Assembly (NCBI GenBank): GCA_937925685.1
Contig: CALAMI010000015.1
Coordinates: 296,911-360,910 of the forward strand
DNA: 64,000 bases
Source: Candidatus Binatia bacterium
GTDB taxonomy: Bacteria; Desulfobacterota; Binatia; HRBIN30
Direction: 5' to 3'
Of this stretch, positions 47,845-57,648 are shown in pieces. Position 1 is the stretch's first letter. Each line of letters starts with the position of its first letter. Under the pieces are notes generated by a model that had not been told where the DNA came from, made no database searches, and was given only the letters and a program-made list of their open reading frames with translations. A program made the position numbers and the translations under genes.

Positions 47845-48519
47845 ATGCCCCTGACCCCACTCGCGCAACTCGTAGGCAAGCTTACTGCCTCTCCTCATGC
47901 CAGTGGCCTGACCAACCGCAAACAATTCAACCTCGATCCCACACCGGACCTAGCCACGTTGTCACCCGCCGAACTCGATGCCTTCCTGCAGTTACGCAAA
48001 GGGCCCATCAGTCTGCAGGTTCTCGGCGACCTCATTGGCGCAGACCCGACTTTGCGGGGCAATGCCGCAGACGTTCGCGACTACGTTCTCTGGCTTTACG
48101 AATACAGCCGTTGGGACTGGGATCCCAATGAAGACTCGGAGTACAAAAAGGGCTATTCCGCACCGCAGACGCTGGTTGCCAGTTACCCGGACCCTGTTTG
48201 CCAAATCGAGGCGGTTCTCGTACACAAACCTGGGCCTTCCGTTCCCCCGGGAACAGCCGCTTCGCTCGAGGTGTACGGCGAAGGATTTTTGCCAGGCCGC
48301 ACGACGGTGGAGATTCTCGCTACTGCCTCGGGAAACTCCGTTTACCACGCCCGGCACGAGCCGGAACCAGGCTCCACTTTCCGCGGAGGCAAAATTGTCG
48401 TCAGTCCGTTACCAATTCCACCGGGGTCGTACCGCGCGGTGGTAAAGATTGCCCTGGGCAACGGTTGGGACTTTGTCATCGACTCTCCAGTGGCGAATAC
48501 TCAGTTTTCCCTCTCCTGA
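47845..48519 (+). CDS. Unrecognised protein with possible TIG-like C-terminal domain
   Basis: A 224-residue protein with no signal peptide or membrane helix. The N-terminal part (about residues 30-100) is helical and acidic, with LSPAELDAFLQLRKG and YVLWLYEYSRWDWDPNED. The C-terminal part (about 115-224) looks like a beta-sandwich; SLEVYGEGFLPGRTTVEI has the pattern of an IPT/TIG strand pair. AAAGGAC lies 8-10 nt before ATG 47845. It lies between the protease and the 344-residue protein, 47 nt before the latter, and probably shares a transcript with it. The function is unknown. Confidence 0.7.
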   Translation: MPLTPLAQLVGKLTASPHASGLTNRKQFNLDPTPDLATLSPAELDAFLQLRKGPISLQVLGDLIGADPTLRGNAADVRDYVLWLYEYSRWDWDPNEDSEYKKGYSAPQTLVASYPDPVCQIEAVLVHKPGPSVPPGTAASLEVYGEGFLPGRTTVEILATASGNSVYHARHEPEPGSTFRGGKIVVSPLPIPPGSYRAVVKIALGNGWDFVIDSPVANTQFSLS

Positions 48520-48566
48520 GGCCACAAGCCGCGAGACCTCAGACATCGGCTCACCGGGGCGCAGCG

Positions 48567-49601
48567 ATGAGAGCACCATCGGCCTGGATTGATGTGGTGC
48601 CGCCGGAGCTTTGCTCGCAAGAGGACAAGCACGCAGTCGCTCACCTCCTAGCCAACCTTCCCCCTTGTAGTCGCGACATCGGGCTTGAAGCCGACTTGAG
48701 CCGCCCAGCCCACCTGTACGCCGTCGGATTGGCCATCAAGCGCGACGACGAGTGCACGCGCACCTTACTTCCCGGCGGAAAAGATTTTCGTTTGCACAAG
48801 CTGGCCGTCCGATCCGCCGTATGGCGGCGACTGAGCGCGTTCGTCCTGGCTTGGCTTCACCTTCGGGCGCGAGCTCTCGGCTCCCGTGTGCCCTTTTTCT
48901 TTCTTGAATTCGATCACCGACCAAACTGGGAATATGCCCCCTGCACTTTCGTGGCCTTGGACTGGCCGCTGGCCGAACTCGAGCCGCGGTTTCGCCAACA
49001 GGCACCCTTGGCCGTCCCTGGCTTTCAGGCAGTCCTAGAGCTTCTCGTCTTGCTCGGTAACCGCGCTCAGCCTCTGGAAGTCGCGAGGTTAGTGCAGTGC
49101 TGGCAGCAACTTCCCGAAGGAGGCGTGTGGAGCCATGTCGGAGTTCTAAGCAGTCGCCCCGGTGCCGGGCGACGGGTATCGCTGCTGCTGCCACGCGGCG
49201 CGGTGGCAGCGTACCTCGAGCGAGTTGTGCCGACGGCAAACTCTGCACGCGTCGGCCAGATTCTGCAACGCTACGCGACCTTTTGCCATTGCGACACCGG
49301 GGGCAAGCGAGTGCAGCTGGAACTTGACGTCGGGGAAACGTTCTCGGGAAGGGTGGGCCTTTCGCTCCTGCCCAACGAATCCGGCGGTTGGCCGGCGTTG
49401 CTGGGAGTGCTCGTGCGCGATGGGCTTTGCGACCCCCGGGCTGCCCAGGCAGCGATGAGCTGGAGCCGAGGAACCCTCACGCCCGGGGGCGACGGTTCCT
49501 CCTCGGTTCGGTATTTGAGCCATGTCAAACTCGTGGTGCAGGGTATGCACCCGACGTCTGCAAAGTTGTACATGGGGCTCCGGCATCCGCCGAGCTGGTG
49601 A
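48567..49601 (+). CDS. Unrecognised 344-residue protein
   Basis: No family was recognised. The predicted protein is soluble, without signal peptide. It begins MRAPSAWIDVVPPELCS; blocks that look conserved are FFFLEFDHRP, QLELDVGETF and the C-terminal HVKLVVQGMHPTSAKLYMGL. It is mixed alpha/beta by composition. The frame is open from 48198 but the first 370 nt overlap the preceding gene; ATG 48567 gives a non-overlapping start. It is convergent with the kinase gene (24-nt gap). Co-location with the kinase and regulator suggests a role in that module, which is inference. Confidence 0.7.
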   Translation: MRAPSAWIDVVPPELCSQEDKHAVAHLLANLPPCSRDIGLEADLSRPAHLYAVGLAIKRDDECTRTLLPGGKDFRLHKLAVRSAVWRRLSAFVLAWLHLRARALGSRVPFFFLEFDHRPNWEYAPCTFVALDWPLAELEPRFRQQAPLAVPGFQAVLELLVLLGNRAQPLEVARLVQCWQQLPEGGVWSHVGVLSSRPGAGRRVSLLLPRGAVAAYLERVVPTANSARVGQILQRYATFCHCDTGGKRVQLELDVGETFSGRVGLSLLPNESGGWPALLGVLVRDGLCDPRAAQAAMSWSRGTLTPGGDGSSSVRYLSHVKLVVQGMHPTSAKLYMGLRHPPSW

Positions 49602-49625
49602 GACGTCACTGTGGAATTCTGCCCG

Positions 49626-52600
49626 CTATCCATCCGCGGAGCCGGTGGCAAATCCGGGAGCCAGCATGTTGACAAAACGAGCGGGAGCAGCGACGCCAAC
49701 GTTGGCGAACAGTTCCTCTGCTTGCCTGATGAATTGATCCCCGAGGCGCCCGCCACACTGCTGCCCAGCATGATAACCAGCGACCGCGGCCGCCACCGAC
49801 ATGGCTGCCGAATCGAATTTTTGTTGGGCGGCGGTCAAGAGCTCTAGGCTGCGGCCCGCCTCTCCTGCCGATGCAGCCATCGCCGCACGAAAGACCAATG
49901 ACCAACCGCTGGCATCGGCGCGACCTTCACGCTCGAGTGCTTTCGCGAGACGTGCAACCTCGCGCTGCCGGCGCGCCTTGACCTGATGGGCTGCTCCCAT
50001 TTGCGCTACCGCCAGTCGGCCACGCACCAACAAAGCGTCGATGCGAAAGATCCTGTGACGCATCAGACCGCTGCGCTGCATCCTTCGCCAACAAGGTTCA
50101 AACTGCCGTTCTGCCTCTGCAGCTCTACCCTCGTATAGGTCGCAGAGGCTTACGAGGCGACCCGCGTAAAAGTGCTGAACGTGAAATTCCGGAGTTTTCC
50201 ATCGCCGGCTACTTTCGATCGCCAAGCGGCGGGCTGAACGCGATTCGCCCGCGGCCAGCAAACAAAAGCCTTCGTACAGAAGGCCGGTCACTTCGGCGTA
50301 AAGGTTTCCGGTACGGCTGGCTTCGTGAACCATTGCGACCGCCTGCTTGTGCAGCTCACTTAGCCTTCCTAACTCCTCCAGTGCTCGCAGGGCTGCCATG
50401 GTCGCTACGCTCACTTCCCAGGTCGTGCCGCGGCAACGCAGAAGAAGTACCTCGCGCGCATGTTCACATAGCGACAGCATCTCCGTCCAGCGGCACTCCA
50501 TCATCCGGGTTTGGGCGATTCCCAGGGCGGTCACGGCTTCGAGGTAGGCGTCATCGGTCATGCGTGCGATCGCCCCAGCGCGCTCGATCATCCGCGCTGC
50601 CCACCGGCCAAAGAACCCGCCCATGGGTAGCAAGTTGCTGCCAACCAAGGAGAGCGCACGAGCTAAGCGATGCCGATCGCTGCTCGCCAACGCCCAGCCC
50701 AAAGCGTGCAAGGAGAAATACAAACCCCGCAGTGGATCGACGAAAGAGAAGCCCTTGGCTGCCGCGTGACACGCGTCGCAGCGTGCTTGCGCTGTCGCGA
50801 GCGAAGCGGCACCGACGGCCCTACCATGCCGTTCCCGCCACCACAAAGGAAAAACCTGGAGGAGCGATCCCAGGAAGGCGGCCAACGGAGAACCTGGAAT
50901 CTTCAGACCTACGAAACCAAGCACTGAACGAAGCGCTGCGGTGCCCTCGAGCACGTGCCCGCTCATTAGATACTCTTCGGCAGCACGGCGCTCGAGGTCG
51001 TGCGCCAAGCTCGTGTCGGGAGTTCGCCGTGCCAAAGCTAAAAACACGGATGCGGCGGCCGCACCGCGGCCGGCGTTGACCAACATCTCCGCCCTCTTCC
51101 GCTCGATCTCGACTCTCCCCTCAACATTCGCTTCCGACCCCAGGGCCAGGGCTTCGGCATAAAGTTCTGCGGCTTTTTCGAAGGCCAACTGCCTCGCGGC
51201 CCGATCTCCGGCTCGCAGAGCCCACTCGGCAGCCTCGAGCATGCGACCGGCGGCGCGCCAATGATAGAACACACGCTCTTCTTCAACCGTGGCCTCTGTA
51301 GCTAAGTGTTGCGCCAGGAGGACGTGGCACCGTTCGACCTCTGAGGCAGGAAGCCCTTCGCGCAAGGTTTCGCCAAGGCGGTGGTGATAAGGCTCGACCA
51401 GCACTTGCTCGCCCACTCGAGTGGTGTGAAGCAAATGGGCAGCATCGAGCAAAGAGACCAGCGGCCGCCCCCTTTCGCCGAGCCCCGCCATTCGCAAGAG
51501 CAGGTGGCGTGCGATGGGGTGCACCGCCACCGCGACTAAATCCAACATGCGCTGTGCTGCCACGGGCAGCGTCTCCACGCGTGCCCTCAGAAGATCCCGC
51601 AGCGCAAGGGAAGTTGCGGGCCGCCCTGATCCGATGCACCGTCCTACGTGCTCGACAAGCTGGTCAATGAGCAAAGGCGAGCCATCTGCTTCCTTGACGA
51701 TTTCTTCTATCAGGCCGGGGCTCAGCTCCGTATCCTGGGAGCGAAGTGCCGCAACTTTCCGTGCTGCCGCGACAGGCAACGGCGGCAGAAAAATCGTACG
51801 TACGACATCTGGCCACGAGCGCAACGACGAATCTCCAAGCACAGGGAGTGGAGTGCCCAGTTGGTCGGAGCGCTGACAAAAAATAATCAACGCAGGCGGC
51901 GCCCCAGGCGGCCGAAACAGGCTAGTCAACAGGGCCGCACTGTCGGCGTCCGCCCATTGAGCATCGTCTATCCACAATACCAACTGGCTTCGCTCCGCTA
52001 CGCCCGCCAACAGCTCCCGGAGGCTTTCGAAGGCCACACGGCGCACTTCGCGAGGTTGCATGTTTCGAGTGCCGAGCGCTGTGCCGGATCGCCACTCTTC
52101 GCTCGCCATCACGGGGAACACACGAGCAAGACAGTGACGCTGAAGCGCAGCCAGGCACTCGAGCGGGTTTTGTTCCTGAGCGGAAAGCCAAAGACTCAGC
52201 TCGTCGACAATCCCATCGAAGGCATTGAAGGGCACGCATTCCTGCCAGTGACAGCGTCCACGGAAAATCAGGGGAGATTCTGCCAGCGCTAGCTGACGCA
52301 GAAACTGGCAAACAAGTTCGCTCTTGCCCCTGCCGCCCGGACCGGCAACCACGGCCACAACTGTTTGCCCGCGGGCGGCTTTCTTATACAGGGCCGTCAG
52401 TTCCTGAAGCTCCTCCTCTCGTCCAACAAGCGCCCCCCCCACAAAAGAGGGCGAACCTTGCAGAGCAATGGGAACGGCCGAAGGTGTCTGGCCTGCAAGC
52501 TCGGTTTCGGAGAAAACCTGCCTCCAACACCCGCCGTCAGGACGACGTGCTGGCTCGGGATTCAAAGCCGCCACGAGAAGGTCGGCCACGGGTCCAGGAA

Positions 52601-53360
52601 CCCTCCTCCCCAGGGCTTCGCGGATCCCGCTCAGGCCCTTCTGCTTCGCTTGCCAAACTTCTGCCGCGGTACCGACAAATGCGGGCAAGCCGGTGATGGC
52701 TTCGAGAAGCATAACGGCCAAGCTGTACCAGTCGCACGCAGGCGTTGGAGATCGCCCTAGGATGACCTCAGGGGCCATGTACACCCAGGTTCCCGCAGGG
52801 CCACGCTCGATCAGACGGTCAACGCCCTCGGGGTCACGGTGAGCCGCTAGCCCAAAATCCAGTAACACCACACCACCAGCTGAGCGCCACAGCACGTTGC
52901 TTGGTTTCACGTCGCGATGAACGATGCCCGCGGCGTGCACGAAAAGAAGCGCGTCAACAAGTTCGCGCGCTGCGCGGAAGACCTCCCCGTAGCTCGGAGG
53001 GGTGGGCGGCGAGTTCCCCTCGCGGCCGGGTTGGTCGGATTCTCCAGATTGCTCGGGTAGCAGCGGCCGGCCATCGACGAACTCCATGGAAAAGAAAGTA
53101 CCCCGAGTGGAGTCGGAAAATAGTTCATAGATCTCCACCAAAGAGGGATGACGGAGGGAGCGCAAAATCCGGAACTCCCGCTTGAGTCGGTAAATCTCGA
53201 GGGAGCTCCACCCGAGGAGGACTTTTAACGCCACTTCCAGACGGCTTTCCCGATCGTAGGCACGGTAGACCACGCTGTAAGTGCCCCGGCCAACGGTTCC
53301 GAGAATGCAGAAGCGCCCTTGCTCCTCGATCTGCTCCGCAGCACTTCCAGCGGCCATCAT
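49626..53360 (-). CDS. Ser/Thr protein kinase fused to AAA/STAND-like ATPase and TPR region
   Basis: A 1,244-residue PknK-type signal protein. Residues about 15-285 are a Hanks-type kinase with GTVGRGTYSVVY, Lys46 (VALK), HRDVKPSN (148-155), DFG (168-170) and APE (196-198), all intact. From about residue 308 comes an AAA_16-type ATPase: VGREEELQEL, Walker A GPGGRGKS (340-347) and Walker B LVLWIDDAQW (460-469). From about 690 to the end are TPR-like helical repeats. No membrane helix was found, so it is cytosolic. It begins ATG 53360, overlapping the stop of the regulator gene (ATGA), so both are made together. The kinase probably responds to a ligand or partner bound by the TPR region and acts on the regulator or the unknown proteins nearby; that is inference. 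Confidence 0.92.
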   Translation of the reverse strand: MMAAGSAAEQIEEQGRFCILGTVGRGTYSVVYRAYDRESRLEVALKVLLGWSSLEIYRLKREFRILRSLRHPSLVEIYELFSDSTRGTFFSMEFVDGRPLLPEQSGESDQPGREGNSPPTPPSYGEVFRAARELVDALLFVHAAGIVHRDVKPSNVLWRSAGGVVLLDFGLAAHRDPEGVDRLIERGPAGTWVYMAPEVILGRSPTPACDWYSLAVMLLEAITGLPAFVGTAAEVWQAKQKGLSGIREALGRRVPGPVADLLVAALNPEPARRPDGGCWRQVFSETELAGQTPSAVPIALQGSPSFVGGALVGREEELQELTALYKKAARGQTVVAVVAGPGGRGKSELVCQFLRQLALAESPLIFRGRCHWQECVPFNAFDGIVDELSLWLSAQEQNPLECLAALQRHCLARVFPVMASEEWRSGTALGTRNMQPREVRRVAFESLRELLAGVAERSQLVLWIDDAQWADADSAALLTSLFRPPGAPPALIIFCQRSDQLGTPLPVLGDSSLRSWPDVVRTIFLPPLPVAAARKVAALRSQDTELSPGLIEEIVKEADGSPLLIDQLVEHVGRCIGSGRPATSLALRDLLRARVETLPVAAQRMLDLVAVAVHPIARHLLLRMAGLGERGRPLVSLLDAAHLLHTTRVGEQVLVEPYHHRLGETLREGLPASEVERCHVLLAQHLATEATVEEERVFYHWRAAGRMLEAAEWALRAGDRAARQLAFEKAAELYAEALALGSEANVEGRVEIERKRAEMLVNAGRGAAAASVFLALARRTPDTSLAHDLERRAAEEYLMSGHVLEGTAALRSVLGFVGLKIPGSPLAAFLGSLLQVFPLWWRERHGRAVGAASLATAQARCDACHAAAKGFSFVDPLRGLYFSLHALGWALASSDRHRLARALSLVGSNLLPMGGFFGRWAARMIERAGAIARMTDDAYLEAVTALGIAQTRMMECRWTEMLSLCEHAREVLLLRCRGTTWEVSVATMAALRALEELGRLSELHKQAVAMVHEASRTGNLYAEVTGLLYEGFCLLAAGESRSARRLAIESSRRWKTPEFHVQHFYAGRLVSLCDLYEGRAAEAERQFEPCWRRMQRSGLMRHRIFRIDALLVRGRLAVAQMGAAHQVKARRQREVARLAKALEREGRADASGWSLVFRAAMAASAGEAGRSLELLTAAQQKFDSAAMSVAAAVAGYHAGQQCGGRLGDQFIRQAEELFANVGVAAPARFVNMLAPGFATGSADG

Positions 53361-54928
53361 CCAAGTGGATCACTCGCGCTGAGCCCGAGGAACCGAATCA
53401 ACCGATGGAGGTGCGAGCGCGCCACCTTTAAGCGACGCGCCGCTTCGGTCACCCTCCAGCCCGTGTCTTCCAAAGTGCGCCGGAGCAACTCCTTTTGAAA
53501 CCCGCGGGTTGCCTCGCGGAAGGAACACGTCCAAAGGCACTCCAGCTGCATTGCAGACGGGTCGCGCGCCGGCTCGACCGGCGGTTGCGGGCCGGGAAAC
53601 AAGTCTTGCGGTTCGACGCTGGCACTGCCTGCGGCAGCCGCGCGGATTACGCCCGCCTCGACGACATGAGCAAGCTGGCGGATATTTCCAGGCCAGGGCG
53701 CAGCTGTGAGGGCATGCAAAGCTTTCTCGGATAGATCGCGCATGCCCAAACGATGGCGCTTGCACGCCTCTGCGCAAAAATATCCGGACAAGCTCGGAAT
53801 ATCCTCGCGTCGCTCCGCCAGAGAGGGTAAACGGATGGGCATCACTTCCAAGCGGTAAAATAAATCCTCGCGAAAACGACGCTCGGCGACGGCGCTACGC
53901 AAGTCTGTATTCGTCGCAGCGATGATCCGGACATCGGCCCGCACCGGACGCGCACTGCCCAACGGAAAGTATTCCCGTGTCTGCAACAGATGCAGAAGTT
54001 TGCCCTGGGCCATCAAGGGCAGGTCGCCCACCTCATCCAGAAACAACGTGCCCCGTTCAGCGGCCGCCACCTTGCCCTGGATGGCACGATTGGCAGTGGA
54101 ATGTGCTCCTGGGATAGCACCGAACAGCTCGCTCTCCACCAGCGTGTCCGGTAGCGCAGCGCAATTCACCTCGATGAACGGACCGCTTGCCCGGGGACCG
54201 TTGTCATGCACGAGGCGGGCGAACTGGCTTTTTCCGGTACCAGACTCCCCGGTGAGTAACAACGTCACATCGAGGGGCGCCACCATATACGCTTGCTGCA
54301 ACACTCGGGCGAGGGCCTGAGACCGGCCAATGACCCCAGAAAGCTTGAGCTTCACTCGACTCGCCGCGGTTGGGTCGGCCGTTGTCGAATCCTGATAGGT
54401 TCTCAACGTGCGCTCGGCAAACGGGGCGAGCAGGCGCGCCACCGTTTCCACCACCTGACAGCAGTCCTCGGACAATGCGCGCAACTCCTCGCCACCTTGC
54501 AAATAAACCACCCCGTACGTCGGATCGGTTCCAATGGGTGCGCAACAAACAGCGCCGATTTGAGCTGAGGAGACACTGGCTCGCTGATTGAACCGGGGAT
54601 CGAGCACGGCAGCCGGAGTCAGTACGGCTTTGCCGGAAGCCAGCACTTCAGCAATGATCCCATGTGACACTAGGAAGCGTACTTGCTCGATCTCCGCGGT
54701 GGAAAAACCGTGAGAACGGAACCAAACTGCGTGGGGCTCGTCATCCTGCACGGAACGATCCACAAGTTCCAAATACCCTTGACGGGCTCCGGTCATCTCT
54801 ACCAACAGCAGCAAGGCTTCTTGCAAAAACGCGTCAATTGCTGTTTCGCGCCCAAGTTCGAGCAACCGGAGGTACAAGTCGCGTTCGCGCCGGACACGGG
54901 TCAGCTCGTTGCTACCCGTTCGATTCAT
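53357..54928 (-). CDS. GAF-AAA-Fis transcriptional regulator lacking the GAFTGA motif
   Basis: Architecture of a bacterial enhancer-binding protein, 523 residues: GAF domain about 30-175; AAA domain about 198-430 with Walker A GESGTGKS (227-234), Walker B GTLFLDEVGD (293-302) and sensor region ADVRIIAATNTDLR; and a Fis-type helix-turn-helix at the C terminus (DTGWRVTEAARRLKVARSHLHRLI). The loop that contacts sigma-54 should read GAFTGA but is GAHSTA (274-279), so direct sigma-54 activation is doubtful; proteins such as TyrR that lack the motif act with sigma-70. The GAF domain may sense a small molecule. It is co-translated with the kinase-ATPase gene. Confidence 0.92.
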   Translation of the reverse strand: MNRTGSNELTRVRRERDLYLRLLELGRETAIDAFLQEALLLLVEMTGARQGYLELVDRSVQDDEPHAVWFRSHGFSTAEIEQVRFLVSHGIIAEVLASGKAVLTPAAVLDPRFNQRASVSSAQIGAVCCAPIGTDPTYGVVYLQGGEELRALSEDCCQVVETVARLLAPFAERTLRTYQDSTTADPTAASRVKLKLSGVIGRSQALARVLQQAYMVAPLDVTLLLTGESGTGKSQFARLVHDNGPRASGPFIEVNCAALPDTLVESELFGAIPGAHSTANRAIQGKVAAAERGTLFLDEVGDLPLMAQGKLLHLLQTREYFPLGSARPVRADVRIIAATNTDLRSAVAERRFREDLFYRLEVMPIRLPSLAERREDIPSLSGYFCAEACKRHRLGMRDLSEKALHALTAAPWPGNIRQLAHVVEAGVIRAAAAGSASVEPQDLFPGPQPPVEPARDPSAMQLECLWTCSFREATRGFQKELLRRTLEDTGWRVTEAARRLKVARSHLHRLIRFLGLSASDPLG

Positions 54929-55338
54929 CTAACAAGGACCCTATCCCATCCTGCACTGCCACGCAACGCTTTAGAGGCTCAATCCCACGAACTCCGAGGC
55001 AGCACTGGCCACTTGCTGACTAACCCAGTCGCTTCCCACGAATCCGTGGAAGGTGGTCGGAGCGTGACTTTCTCTAGGAAGCGGCGTCCGCTCGGCCGGA
55101 GCCGTCACCTAGGCGGCCTCCACCTGCTCCTTGCCGACCTATGCAACCGCCCTCAACCCGCGAGAGTGGTCCGACAGTCTGCTGGTTGTGGGACTGCAAG
55201 TGAAGAATCTCCACCGTCGAGCAACGGGGAGCCCGCGCTGAGTCGTCTCCGGAAGGGAATCGAGCTTACTGTGCTGAGCTCCAGGCCAGCGTGGCCCGTT
55301 CTGCTGCTCGCTCGCCGGCCCAGAGCTCGTGATCGCTG
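54929..55338. other. Leader region of the regulator-kinase operon
   Basis: 410 nt between the regulator start and the end of the RCC1 gene, both on the minus strand. No coding frame is supported. An imperfect dyad (TTCCCACG...CGTGGAA) is at about 55031-55049. No sigma-54 promoter was found. Confidence 0.4.
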
Positions 55339-57648
55339 TCAGTAGCGCAAACGTGCCGACCGTATCCGCAGAGAACGTGCATGGGAGGAGAGAAACTCGG
55401 TTTCGTAACACGCACCGTCCGACTGCTGAAGCTGCACAACAACTTTATTCCGAGCACGGAGCAACGGCTGTCCGGGTTTGGGGTTTGGAATTCGCGCAAG
55501 TACTCCTCCCAAAACGCCCCTGATGCTGGAGCGGCCTGGGGGACCGCTGCGAAGAACGAACCGCTTGAAGCCATCGCTCGACCCCTGAAGGTCTTTGTAA
55601 CGGTAGGCATCCGGCGAATTTTGCCACCGAGCGGCGTCCGGGCCAACACGGGATGCCACTTTTAGTTCACCGTCGTCATACAGGCACAGCGAATAGGCGG
55701 TACTCCCATTGATGGGGTCGCCAAAATCCGCCAACTCAAGAGCAGGGCCGGACTTCAAAACCCAACGCAGGGACTGTCGGTTAGAATTCCGCGGATGCGA
55801 AACCGCAAGACTGCCGCCTCCTCCTGAATGACAGCCAGATCGCGGTGACGGGGAACAAACGGTCGCTGGAAGGTCACACGGGTCCAAGACCTTGCTCCCC
55901 CAGCAAACTGCCCTAGCAGCGGGCGTAAGTCCACAGGTGGACATCCCCCCTGCTGTGAGAACGGTGAACGATGATCCCAACAAATAGTCAAGCACGCCCC
56001 AATCATTGTCACCCCAACACAGCACGTTCCCGTTCGGCAATAACCCGCATGTATGGTCTTCACCGGCAGCGAGGCGCTGGAATACGACCGACGAGGGCGG
56101 ACTGGACTGGCCGAAATTGTTCACTCCCCAGCACCGGGCAGTGCCATCCGACCGCAATCCGCACGTGTGTTCGGCTCCTGCCACCACTTGCTGGAAACTC
56201 ACCCCTGAGGGCACGGCTGACTGACCTCTCCTATTCGACCCCCAGCAGACCACCGTACCGTCGCTCCTCCGCCCACAACTATGTTCCAAACCGACACTGA
56301 GTTCTTCAAACGTCTCCGCTACAGGGGGGCTCGCCTGCCCTTGCCCATTTCGACCCCAACATGTGGCAGTACCATCGGCCCTTAACGCGCAGGCGTGGAA
56401 CCTGCCTGCTGCTAGATCGCGGAACCCAGATCCACCTGGGGGATTGGTCTGACCGTCAGAGTTGTACCCCCAGCAATGGATAGACCCGGACGTGGACAGC
56501 CCGCAGGCGTAAAACCGTCCGGGTGCAACTTTTTGCAGTGGCGGTAACCCTGAGGGTGGAACCGAATCTGTACATAGCACGCCACCGCCGGCATAGAGCC
56601 CGCAAAGGTTGCCGTCATAGACGGCGATTGACTGCAGCACCAACGAACTCGGCGGATAGCGTGTCGAGTCCTGGCCCCAGCATGCCGGTTGCCCGACACT
56701 GTCCAGAGCACAAGAAAACACCCCTCCACTAACCACACCATGAAAGCCGGTTCCCGCAGGCGCAGAGAGTTCACCAGACCAATTGCTTCCCCAGCACCGG
56801 ATGGAACCGTCGGGCCGGATCCCGCAGTTATGGGCCGGGCCTACGCTTATCTCTCGAAAAACCCCCGCAGGAGGTGCCGTCTGCCCATAAGTGTTATCTC
56901 CCCAGCAAGCGATTGTACCATCCAGGCGGATGCCACAGTTATGCCTCGCGCCAGCTCCTATGCGTTGGAAGAAAATCCCGGGAGGACCCGAGGCCCAACT
57001 AGCTCCAAGACCTCCCCAACACACAACCGAGCCATTCGTACGCCGACCGCACACGTGGTGGGCGCCACAGGCAATTTCCTGGAAGGTTTCACCGACGGGC
57101 ACATCGGTTTGCCCAGAACGATTGTCCCCCCAACACACAGCCGCGCCGTTGGACCGCAAACCACAGAAGTAGTGTTCGCCCGCACATACACTGACAAAGT
57201 CGGGGAAAGAGGGTGGTTGGGCAGGCCATTCATCCTTATCGGGACCCCAACATCGCACAGTTCGATCCGGAAGTAGCGCGCACGAGTGCCCCAAGGAGAT
57301 AGCTATCTGCTGAAAAGCAACCCCCCTCGGGACTAACGTACCTGCAGTGCGCCGAGCGCCCCAACAACGGGCGGAGCCATCGGCGCGAAGGCCGCAGACC
57401 ACGCCCGGGCCGGCGTACAGGCTGTCGAAGGTACACGCAGCCCACACCGTCACGGGAGAGAACAGCCACAGGAACCACACCACTACCGACGACCCACGCC
57501 TTTTGCCCCGCGCACGAGCGCTGCCCGTACCCGTTTCTGGTTCCGAAGGACCAATCCTTTCACAAGACGTCCACGGGTCGTCCAATCTTGGCTCGCAAAG
57601 CAAACCAAAATTCATTGGCTTGACTCTTTCCGAACGTGGCCCTGGCAT
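55339..57648 (-). CDS. Secreted RCC1-repeat (beta-propeller) protein
   Basis: A 769-residue exported protein. A signal peptide after a long N-terminal arm (VVVWFLWLFSPVTVWA) is followed by about 14 repeats of roughly 38-40 residues of the form CGLRxDGxxxCWGxNxxGQxxxP, thirteen with CWG and one degenerate; each has two cysteines that could pair. These would make two seven-bladed RCC1/BLIP-II-type propellers. The last 130 residues are a separate domain (TAYSLCLYDDGELK, LQQSDGACYETEF), a pattern that recurs in large secreted proteins of Deltaproteobacteria-like genomes. ATG 57648 is preferred because AAGGAGG precedes it; the frame extends to 57699. The ligand is unknown. Confidence 0.88.
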   Translation of the reverse strand: MPGPRSERVKPMNFGLLCEPRLDDPWTSCERIGPSEPETGTGSARARGKRRGSSVVVWFLWLFSPVTVWAACTFDSLYAGPGVVCGLRADGSARCWGARRTAGTLVPRGVAFQQIAISLGHSCALLPDRTVRCWGPDKDEWPAQPPSFPDFVSVCAGEHYFCGLRSNGAAVCWGDNRSGQTDVPVGETFQEIACGAHHVCGRRTNGSVVCWGGLGASWASGPPGIFFQRIGAGARHNCGIRLDGTIACWGDNTYGQTAPPAGVFREISVGPAHNCGIRPDGSIRCWGSNWSGELSAPAGTGFHGVVSGGVFSCALDSVGQPACWGQDSTRYPPSSLVLQSIAVYDGNLCGLYAGGGVLCTDSVPPSGLPPLQKVAPGRFYACGLSTSGSIHCWGYNSDGQTNPPGGSGFRDLAAGRFHACALRADGTATCWGRNGQGQASPPVAETFEELSVGLEHSCGRRSDGTVVCWGSNRRGQSAVPSGVSFQQVVAGAEHTCGLRSDGTARCWGVNNFGQSSPPSSVVFQRLAAGEDHTCGLLPNGNVLCWGDNDWGVLDYLLGSSFTVLTAGGMSTCGLTPAARAVCWGSKVLDPCDLPATVCSPSPRSGCHSGGGGSLAVSHPRNSNRQSLRWVLKSGPALELADFGDPINGSTAYSLCLYDDGELKVASRVGPDAARWQNSPDAYRYKDLQGSSDGFKRFVLRSGPPGRSSIRGVLGGVLARIPNPKPGQPLLRARNKVVVQLQQSDGACYETEFLSSHARSLRIRSARLRY

